From Caprella mutica (lineage: Eukaryota > Arthropoda > Malacostraca > Amphipoda > Caprellidae), in contig CANNZV010001637.1 in NCBI GenBank assembly GCA_947561585.1, forward strand, positions 1-64,000: DNA of 64,000 nucleotides, in the 5' to 3' direction. The position numbers and the translations under genes are program-made. Shown here one piece after another: positions 56,201-64,000 of the stretch (position 1 is its first letter; every line of letters begins with the position of its first letter). Under the pieces are notes generated by a model, which searched no databases, had not been told where the DNA came from, and worked only from the letters and a program-made list of their open reading frames with translations.

Positions 56201-57392
56201 TTAAAGGTCCTCTCCAGGCTCCGGGAAAAAAATGAGTTTATTACATAATATTATAGAACTAAGGTCTACGATCATTATTCCGCAAACTGCATACAATTCG
56301 GTTCATTATATATTATATTATTTGCTTTTAAAGTTTCTTAATACTCTGTGAGCTACAATCGAGCGAATCTCCAACCTGACGCTGAGAAAGAAGATTGTAC
56401 ACTCTTTGTTTTGATTTCAAATTTAGATTTTTAAACAAACAATGCGTTTTTGGCCTTCTTTTAAAGGTCCTCTCCAGGCTTCGGCAAAAAAATGAGTTTA
56501 TTAAATAATATTATAGAACTAAGGTCTGCGATCATTATTCTGCAAACCGCATACAAATCGATTCAGTATATATTGTATTATTTGCTTTTAAAGTTTTTTA
56601 ATACTCTGTGAGCACTAACTGAGCGAATCACTAAACTGACGCTGAGAATAAAGATTGTACACCCTTTGTTTTGACTGTAAATTTAGATTTTCAACTTAAA
56701 ATGCGTTTTTGGTCTTAGTTTTAGAAAATAATTGTTTCATTAAGTATATAAACGTTTATTAGAATGTTCATTAAAAGTTTATCCGATTTTATACTTTTAA
56801 ACGAATATTAAATAAATTTATTAAACCTTATACCTAGTTGACAATCAAAACAAATGGTGTACATTCTTCTTCTACTGACTGAAAATTAGAAAGTCGGAAG
56901 TAAAATAGGTTTTGTAGAGTTTTGATTATAAAAATCTTTAAAAGCTTATAAAATTAAAAATATGCTATCAAATTTGATGCGGTTTGCAGTAAAATGATAA
57001 GAAACATTAGCCTCATTGATTCAAGCAATAAAAAAATGTGCTTGGAGAGGACCTTTAAGATATTAATTGTTTCTAAAAGTATATAAACGTTTCTATAATA
57101 AGTTTGTGAAAATTTAAACCTTTAAACGAATAATAAATAGATTTATTAAACCAAATAGTGCAAATACCTAGTTGACAATCAAAACAAATGGTGTACATTC
57201 TTCTTCTTCAGACTGAAAATTAGAAAGTCGGAAGTAAAGTAGGTTTTGTAGAGTTTTGATTATGAAAATCTTTAAAAGCATATAAAATTAAAAATATGCT
57301 ATCAAATTTTATGGAGTTTGCAGTAAAATGATAAGAAACATTAGCCTCGTTGATTTAAACAATAAAAAAATTTGCTTGGAGGGGACCTTTAA
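56201..57392. mobile_element. TTAA-flanked inverted-repeat element (family D), doubled at each end
   Basis: Left ends TTAAAGGTCCTCTCCAGGCT occur at 56201 and 56461 (a 260-bp direct duplication). Right ends GGAGAGGACCTTTAA and GGAGGGGACCTTTAA end at 57058 and 57392 (a 334-bp direct duplication). The right half is an inverted relative of the left: AATCAAAACAAATGGTGTAC pairs with GTACACTCTTTGTTTTGATT. TTAA at every end fits the target preference of piggyBac-type elements. No transposase. Confidence 0.85.
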
Positions 57393-57969
57393 GAAATCAT
57401 AATTGGTTGGTTTCTTCTATTCTTAATTGCCTGATCGAGTCTCTACCCTACAAACAACGGTCTGTCGAATCGATGGAATAATCCATCGATTTTAAGTCCC
57501 AGGCAATCGAAAAGATATCGAATAGATATAAGTTGTTTATAGGGTAGGTACCTTTTACAAATTTACAGTCTCTCTTATCCAATAAGCAGAGGAAAATGAA
57601 ATTTGAACTCTCATAATATAGAAACCTCTTAGATTTATTTATTAAAATGAGTTAAATTTCAAACATATTTTCAGATGCGACTATTGAATTGCACTATCTA
57701 CATGCACCTCTTTTCTTCAGTAAAAGAAATTTACGAGATAATAATTTTTTTCAATTCCGCAATTCAGTGTTTCTTGCTGCCCATTCTATCTGCTGGAGAG
57801 GTACCTTTACTACCTCATTCAGCGGTCAGCCCCACACACTGTCTTCGGAGTTAACACAATTTACAAGTTAATCTTGAGAATTAACGTTTCCTTGTCTAAT
57901 TGTTATACATGATTGAACAGGTGAGTAACTGATTATTTTGAATGAAGTTTATGACAAGAGTTTAGAGTA

Positions 57970-58203
57970 GGGTCAAGCAGGTAAATTGCGGCCCACTAAC
58001 TAACTGCGGCCTCTGACAACAGAAATGCCATAGCTTTAAACACACGTTAAATACATAAAGTAATAAATTATAGCGTGCACTGTGCTTATTTTGATAGCTA
58101 TGCAAAATTTTAATGTAATTTCGATTCAGAATGTTAAATGTTTTAGACATTCTTGAGAGGGCCGCAATTAAAAATTAAAGGACCGCAATTTACCTACGTG
58201 ACC
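57970..58203. mobile_element. TA-flanked inverted-repeat element, family C, copy 1
   Basis: TA then GGGTCAAGCAGGTAAATTGC; right CGCAATTTACCTACGTGACC + C then TA. The inner part is AT-rich and non-coding. Confidence 0.9.
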
Positions 58204-58243
58204 CTAATCTGAGTAAACAAGTGTCAACTGTCATGTAAGCTGT

Positions 58244-58469
58244 AGGGTCAAGCAGGTAAATTGCGGCCTACTAACTAACTGCGGCCTCTAACATCAGAAA
58301 CGAAAGTATCTTCAAAACGCACGTTAAAAACATAAATTAATAAATTATAGCATGCACTGCGCTGATTTTGATAGCTATGCAACATTTTAATGTAATTTCA
58401 GTTCAGATTGTTTCAGAGACTCTCTTGGAAATTAAAGGGCCGCAATTTACCTGCGTGACCCACTGACCC
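58244..58469. mobile_element. TA-flanked inverted-repeat element, family C, copy 2
   Basis: The same left end as copy 1 (TA then GGGTCAAGCAGGTAAATTGC) and right end CGCAATTTACCTGCGTGACC, with eight extra bases before the final TGACCC and TA. About 40 bp downstream of copy 1 and in the same orientation; interiors are highly similar. Confidence 0.9.
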
Positions 58470-58494
58470 TACTTATAAGTTAACACTTACTAAT

Positions 58495-58885
58495 AACTAA
58501 GTTCATTATAAGTTATAACGAATTTATTATAATAAGTTGATTTTATCATTATAACAAGTTGAATGGTAAACAGACTAAACTCTTCTTCCAGAAATAATCC
58601 TCTATTTTAGCTTTTGTTCTCAGTAAAATAGTTTTATATCATTATAAATTTAGAAGTTATAACATCAAAGATGTTGATTATATCATTATAACAAGTTAAT
58701 TATCATTATATAAATTATAACAAGTTGATTATATGATTTACATCATTAAAACAAGTTGATTAAATCATTATAACAAGTTGATTAAATCATTATAATTCAT
58801 AACAAGTTGATTAAATCATTATAATTCATAACAAGTTGATTAAATCATTATAATTCATAACAAGTTGATTATATCATTATAACCA
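58495..58885. repeat. AACAAGTTGATTA minisatellite, first block
   Basis: Units of 22-29 bp sharing AACAAGTTGATTA and ATCATTATAA, with loose spacing and other AT-rich sequence between the early copies. Confidence 0.88.
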
Positions 58886-59128
58886 CTGAACCAGTCTCAG
58901 GCAGTCTGCACTCTGTAGAAACTGGCCTGTCTGCACTCTGCAGAAACTGTCAAATTGGTAAAGTGTTCGTAGAGATCTCTTATAGTCTTATTCTGTTCAT
59001 AGCAAAATTAATGTAAATATAGTGATTAATTCAGATGTGTTCGTAGATAAATTAATGTAAATATAGAAATTTATTCAAAATTGTTCGAAGATAATATCCC
59101 AAATATCTCCCATATTCTGCAGACTGGA
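58886..59128. other. Unique insert between two blocks of the array
   Basis: Contains a short duplication (AGTCTGCACTCTGTAGAAAC / GTCTGCACTCTGCAGAAACT) and AT-rich DNA with another near-duplication around ATTAATGTAAATATAG. No coding signal. Confidence 0.6.
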
Positions 59129-60438
59129 TTATAACAAGTTGATTAAATCCCTAAAACAAGTTGATTATATTGTTATACCTAACAAGTTGATTATATTGTT
59201 ATACCTAACAAGTTGATTATATTGTTATACCTAACAAGTTGATTATATTGTTATACCTAACAAGTTGATTATATTGTTATACCTAACAAGTTGATTATAT
59301 TGTTATACCTAACAAGTTGATTATATTGTTATACCTAACAAGTTGATTATATTGTTATACCTAACAAGTTGACTATATCATTCTAACAAGTTGATTAAAT
59401 TGTTATACCTAACAAGTTGATTATATCATTATAACAAGTTGATTATATCATTATAACAAGTTGATTATATCATTATAACAAGTTGATTAAATCATTATAA
59501 CAAGTTGATTATATCATAACAAGTTGATTATATCATTATAACAAGTTGATTAAATCATTATAACAAGTTGATTAAATCATTATAATTAGTTGATTATATC
59601 GTTATAACAAGTTGATTATATCATTATAACAAGTTGGTTATATCATTATAACAAGTTGATTCAATTGATTATATCATTATAACAAGTTGATTCAATTGAT
59701 TATATCATTATAACAAGTTGATTATATCGTTATAACAAGTTGATTATATCGTTATAACAAGTTGATTATATCGTTATAACAAGTTGATTATATCGTTATA
59801 ACAAGTTGATTATATCATTATAACAAGTTGATTATATCATTATAACAAGTTGATTATATCATTATAACAAGTTGATTATATCATTATAACAAGTTGATTA
59901 TATCATTATAACAAGTTGATTATATCATTATAACAAGTTGATTATATCATTATAACAAGTTGATTATATCATTATAACAAGTTGATTATATCATTATAAC
60001 AAGTTGATTATATCATTATAACAAGTTGATTATATCGTTATAACAAGTTGATTAAATCATTATAACAAGTTGATTATATCATTATAACAAGTTGATTATA
60101 TCATTATAACAAGTTGATTAAATCATTATAACAAGTTGATTAAATCATTATAACAAGTTGATTAAATCATTATAACAAGTTGATTAAATCATTATAACAA
60201 GTTGATTAAATCATTATAACAAGTTGATTAAATCATTATAACAAGTTGATTAAATCATTATAACAAGTTGATTAAATCATTATAACAAGTTGATTAAATC
60301 ATTATAATTAGTTGATTAAATCATTATAATTAGTTGATTATATCGTTATAACAAGTTGATTATATCATTATAACAAGTTGGTTATATCATTATAACAAGT
60401 TGATTAAATCATTATAACAAGTTGATTATATCATTATA
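59129..60438. repeat. AACAAGTTGATTATATCATT minisatellite, main block, about 58 units
   Basis: The period is 22 bp (AACAAGTTGATTATATCATT + AT), with TCGTTAT and AAATCATT variants grouped in runs. A 26-bp subtype (CTAACAAGTTGATTATATTG) fills 59160-59370. It ends about 0.9 kb before the first lyase exon. Confidence 0.97.
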
Positions 60439-61392
60439 GTGCACGCAAATCAGTGTTAGTATGAACTATAATAGTGTTCAGTCAAAATTGATTAATGGTA
60501 ACCTTGGAATTTATTAAAAGTTTTCCTCCAGACAATAAGTTTGTAGCTGGCTGTAGTAATTGTAAATCTTAGCAGGTAGAATAAGTGATATGATGTTATT
60601 ATTTTCAAACAATATATATTCTCATTTTTACTTTTTTAAATTATCTAATTCACTGGTTAAGTTCTAGTTAGTAACTTAGTATGTAGGTTTATCTAAAATG
60701 TTCATATTACAATATTATTTATAGATTAATTTGAATAATAGAGTGAGTTCATAAGTACCTAGCTGCAGATATCTCCCTCCACTGATAAGATAATAAGTTG
60801 AGAGGCTTAAGAGATAAGTAATTATCAGACAGTTTGTCATTCCACCTCCTTCATTTAATCATTCATTTAGTTACTTTGGTGTCTCTCAATCAGAGTGAAC
60901 ATGATTTTCTTCATTTTCGGAGGAGGATATTTGTTGAGAAAATTGGTAAAGCTTTTCTATTTGACTTAAGCTTTGAAAGTAATGAAGTGAATTATCTTGC
61001 CAGCTATTTGACCAAGCACTTAGACTCTTTAATCAATCATCAAATGGCTACTAACTATCAGTTATATAAGCTATCAATAAAAACATCTTTCTTATACTTT
61101 TGATATATCTACAAGTTTTCTACTCTTTCTTTCTAACTTTTTAATAGTTATGTAATAACTACCATTTTTTAATTTTAAATTATATTTGAACACAAGATTC
61201 TTGAATATTCAAATCTCTCTGTATGTTAAATTATTAATGTATAAAATTGAACCTCATTGTTGAGTTGCTATCAATTCACTTTCTGATGAATGTGAGAATC
61301 TTCAGCCACATTTTCTGCAGTGGATAGTAGTTAGTTACATCATTTCTATTTTTTTGTTGCTTTTTCAGGGTTTTTCACCACTGCCTGGTAGC

Positions 61393-61519
61393 ATGGATTT
61401 TGTGAAGAAGCGAATCAATGAAGCGTGTGAAGGGATTCCCGCTTGGAAAGTCGTGGTTCTTACAGCAGGGGGGACATACACAGCCTTAAAACTCTACGGC
61501 TTTATCTTCAAAGATGAAT
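61393..61519 (+). CDS. SGPL1: S1P lyase exon with the probable start codon
   Basis: The acceptor TGCTTTTTCAG puts the exon start at 61369, with ATG at 61393. Reads [20 protein letters not shown], then [20 protein letters not shown] and DE; donor GAAT|GTAAGT. The 24 bases before the ATG are in frame and may be coding or UTR. Confidence 0.85.
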
Positions 61520-63691
61520 GTAAGTTAAAGAAAATGTTTGGTAGGTAGGGTAAGTTCCGAATTATCGGTCAGTACTACATCTTCGGTCATACAAGAAAAA
61601 ACCATATAAAAAATGTTATTATTACACAGTGCTATCTAATACTTCTGCAAACCCGGGTTTGCAGAAGTATTAGCAACTGTACAATTGATATTTAATTAGC
61701 TACAGTGGATAGTCTTTATCTCCTTTTCTTCATTTCAGCTATTTTCCTCAGAGCAAAACATGCTTCCCTGCGGCTAGTGAGAAAACTTCCACAGGTTAAG
61801 GAGAAGATTCAGACTGAACTGGTGAAGGTAAGTGGCTCTTTTCATTTCGAACCAGTAAGCTATAAATGAAAATAAGTATAAATTTATTATTTCAAATATC
61901 TTGAAATAAAGCTCTAAAGTAATCGTTTTTGTTACTGCCATTTTATATCTCCAACCCATATTGATATTTGATTTTCCTTTCAACAATATCCTACTCATGC
62001 CCTCTTGTTCCGCTTAGGTTAACCACATGCTGTCTGAAGAAATGAATAACAACATAGAGAACACGTCTTACATGCTAGAGCTACCTAAGAATGGATGGAG
62101 TCATGAGGAAGTTGTCAAGATTGCAGATGTCTATGGTGGATATGGTTAGTTATTATGCTACTTCAATGCTTTACCAGCTAAATCAGAATAGCCACTTCAA
62201 AAAAGGGATGAATTATAGGTTGCTATACATCAAAAATTTCAAATATTAGCTACATTTCAGTATTTTTAACTCTGTAGATAGCATAAGATGAATTTTATTT
62301 ATGTTTTCCTTGGTTTTTTATCATTTAGGTTATTCCTATAGTTTTCATTGAGGTTATTCCTTTATTCCTAGGTTTTTCATCAAGTTTATCCCTAGATTAA
62401 GGTTATCCCTTTCATTGTTTATGGAGCCAATTTTCCTGTCTGACTACTTCTTTGATGTCCCTTGTAGCTATCTATTTTTTGACAGCATAAATATAACCTT
62501 TGTCTCCTCAGTAGAAGTACAACCCCCTAATAATTTTATAACCTTTTTAATTATTACTTTTCTTCAGGTAAGTTTGACTGGAGTGCTGGCTATACCTCAG
62601 GAACAGTTTACAATGGCAGTAAAGAACTCACTGATCTCTGCACTCAGGTCAGTTGCCACATGGTCAATAAAAGGGAAAATATTCTTCTCTTTTCTATCTC
62701 TACTTCTAATTTTAAGTCTTTTTAAATGTTAGTTATATTATAAATTGTCAAGGTAGCTAACTAATATACAGAATTCAAAGAACTCTTGCGTTCTTTTATC
62801 GCTGAATAAAAATCACATTGAAAAAAATTTAATGCTGAAACATCAAACAACTCACTTTTTTCGGTGGTGTTAAAACCGCAAAATGTTAAGCAAGCATTAG
62901 TCTCTAGTTATGAAATGACTTTGATCTGCTTTTGTTCAATAGCTAATCCATTTCTTGCTTAGGTTTACGCCGCCAGTGCCTGGAGTAACCCCCTCCACGC
63001 AGACGTCTTCCCTGGCATCAGAAAGATGGAGGCGGAGGTGGTGAGAATGTGCTGTGACATGTACAACGGCACCAAAGATTCTTGCGGCACTGTGAGTATG
63101 AAATATCATTACCTAATTGTTCTTTCATTTAGAAAATTATACTGTAACTTTACTCTATTGTAATGAACATCCCGAATATTTTCTATTAAAGATACTTTCC
63201 CTCCAAAATATGGGCCCATTAAATACCAGATTGCTTCTGAGTAATTGTTAAGTAAATATTTCCATTGACATTAACAATTTAATTCTGTATATATTGAGTG
63301 ATGAGTTACCAGACGGTTTCAATTCTTCCGAGCTTTTAAAGAAAAATATATAATCATCATTAATTAACATTAGGTAGCTATTAGCTATTACGGATGCTAA
63401 TTAAAATTTAATTGAATGATAATTATTATATTATTTTTCTTTTATAATCAAAGAAGTGGAACTGTCTTATAATTCGTTAGTTACCCAATATTTTGCAGTG
63501 TTTACTGAATGAAATTGCCAATATCACTGGAAATAATAGTCTACTAATTCTCTTTTCTCAGATGACTACAGGTGGTACAGAGAGTATAGTACTGGCCTGT
63601 AAAGCCTTCAGAGACTATGCCGTCAAAGTCAAGGGAATTAGCAATCCTGAGATGCTGGTGCCTGTTACTGCCCATGCCGCCTTCGATAAAG
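61393..63691 (+). CDS. SGPL1: Sphingosine-1-phosphate lyase, 5' part; continues beyond the window
   Basis: A PLP enzyme of the endoplasmic reticulum that cleaves sphingosine-1-phosphate to phosphoethanolamine and a long-chain aldehyde, the exit step of sphingolipid breakdown. Exons are 61393-61519 (from the ATG), 61739-61827, 62018-62144, 62568-62647, 62963-63091 and 63562-63691, all in frame. Together they encode about 227 residues of an enzyme usually near 540-570. Residues 19-40 ([20 protein letters not shown]) are a probable membrane anchor. Hallmarks are [54 protein letters not shown] and TAHAAFDK. The PLP-binding lysine is not reached. An upstream exon could lengthen the N-terminus: the frame is open from the acceptor at 61368 (GFSPLPGS before the Met). 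Wording is closest to insect Sply in my memory of the family. Confidence 0.92.
61548..61674. mobile_element. Family A MITE, subfamily A2, right arm lost
   Basis: TA then GGGTAAGTTCCGAATTATCG, CACAGTGCTATC and the core TTCTGCAAACCCGGGTTTGC + AGAA. It stops after GTATTAG. It sits 28 bp inside the first recognised lyase intron and brings a second GTAAGT just downstream of the real donor. Confidence 0.92.
61739..61827 (+). CDS. SGPL1: S1P lyase exon
   Basis: Acceptor CTTCATTTCAG. Reads [20 protein letters not shown], then [10 protein letters not shown]; donor GAAG|GTAAGT, phase 0. Confidence 0.92.
62018..62144 (+). CDS. SGPL1: S1P lyase exon
   Basis: Acceptor TTCCGCTTAG. Reads [20 protein letters not shown], then [20 protein letters not shown] and GY; donor TATG|GTTAGT, phase 1. 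Confidence 0.9.
62568..62647 (+). CDS. SGPL1: S1P lyase exon
   Basis: Acceptor TTTTCTTCAG. Reads [20 protein letters not shown], then LTDLCTQ; donor TCAG|GTCAGT. The first bases GTAAGT resemble a donor, but the frame requires them as coding. Confidence 0.9.
62963..63091 (+). CDS. SGPL1: S1P lyase exon
   Basis: Acceptor TTCTTGCTTAG. Reads [20 protein letters not shown], then [20 protein letters not shown] and CGT; donor CACT|GTGAGT, phase 0. Confidence 0.93.
63299..63487. mobile_element. Family A MITE, old and diverged, in a lyase intron
   Basis: Left ATGAGTTACCAGACGGTTTC; right AAAGAAGTGGAACTGTCTTA to TTAGTTACCCA; inner pairing AATCATCATTAATT / AATGATAATTATTAT. It ends about 75 bp before the next exon. 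Confidence 0.75.
63562..63691 (+). CDS. SGPL1: S1P lyase exon, last in the window
   Basis: Acceptor TTCTTTTCTCAG. Reads [20 protein letters not shown], then [20 protein letters not shown] and FDK. The donor is probably AAAG|GTACGG: one base left over would give the Gly or Ala that follows Lys in relatives. GTGAGA at 63697 is the alternative donor. Reading through meets TAG at 63709. Confidence 0.87.
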
Positions 63692-64000
63692 GTACGGTGA
63701 GAGGACTCTAGAGTATGTAGCTATTGAAGTCTTTATTCGGGTGATACAGCTATGGAAACTTCTTGGTAGTTATTTGTGTCTTTATTCGGGTGATATAGCT
63801 ATGGAAACTTTGTAGCAGATATTTAGATTTGTTATTGGTCCAAGCGAATATTTTTTTAACGAACAAGAAAGTTTTGGTTTAAATTTGTAAGGAAAATAAT
63901 CTTGATCTGATGCTAAAAAAGGACACTCGATTTTAAAATAAAATAAGATTGCTATAAGTAGAAATATATTTATGTAGCTAGTAGTTCATATCTGATATCT
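63692..64000 (+). other. Start of the next S1P lyase intron
   Basis: A direct duplication of about 58 bp (TCTTTATTCGGGTGATACAG, at about 63730 and 63779) and then AT-rich DNA. No exon before the window ends. Confidence 0.6.

Larger units (their letters stand above)
55762..61368. other. Region between the sulfotransferase stop and the S1P lyase
   Basis: It starts with the sulfotransferase 3' UTR (AATAAA at 55793). It then holds inverted-repeat elements D and C and the long AACAAGTTGATTATATCATT array. 60450-61368 is AT-rich and may hold an unrecognised upstream exon of the lyase gene. No complete gene is seen. Confidence 0.6.

Noticed and set aside
62415..62732. 105-residue frame across an S1P lyase intron and exon
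   Set aside because: It is in a different phase from the lyase frame at 62568-62647, so it is a shadow.

Overview
The window is AT-rich eukaryotic DNA with spliced genes on the + strand. It holds one complete RNA-binding-protein gene of the RBM24/RBM38 (SUP-12) family, one complete cytosolic sulfotransferase gene, and the 5' part of a sphingosine-1-phosphate lyase gene that runs off the right edge. The sulfotransferase and the lyase read like arthropod, probably insect, family members (for example [11 protein letters not shown] in the lyase and FKSMSKNPAVN in the sulfotransferase). That placement is an inference from memory of the families; nothing here fixes the species.

Layout. 1-1463 is a 32-bp minisatellite that continues off the left edge. 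5422-44975 is the RBM24-like gene, which fills most of the window. It has three separate first coding exons (5422-5721, 8886-9197, 11902-12195). Each has its own ATG and N-terminus and encodes the front half of the RRM, ending at the same phase-0 junction inside RNP1. They share five downstream exons (22009-22135, 27626-27707, 43663-43814, 44171-44317, 44773-44975). Predicted isoforms are 336, 340 and 334 residues. 44976 to about 47517 is a possible long 3' UTR. 53578-55761 is a sulfotransferase of eight coding exons (338 residues) with the PAPS-binding and catalytic motifs intact. 61393-63691 is the first six recognised coding exons (about 227 residues) of S1P lyase; the PLP-binding lysine lies beyond the window.

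The non-coding DNA is dominated by two kinds of structure. First, at least six families of short inverted-repeat elements. The main one (family A) has about 35 full or partial copies. It is a foldback MITE with termini GGGTAAGTTCCGAGTTATCG flanked by TA, often with a central palindrome built on GGTATCCATGATACC. Second, more than twenty minisatellite arrays with units of 13 to 73 bp. Several arrays lie inside MITE-like elements or are built from MITE cores, which suggests that the elements seed the arrays. I found no transposase, reverse transcriptase, rRNA, tRNA or CRISPR array.

The most notable biology is the half-RRM swap at the RBM24-like gene. Three promoters appear to choose which front half of a single RNA-binding domain is joined to one shared back half, and the middle version (1b) is strongly diverged in charge. 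The three genes show no obvious functional link: one is an RNA-processing regulator, one makes sulfate conjugates, and one degrades a sphingolipid signal.
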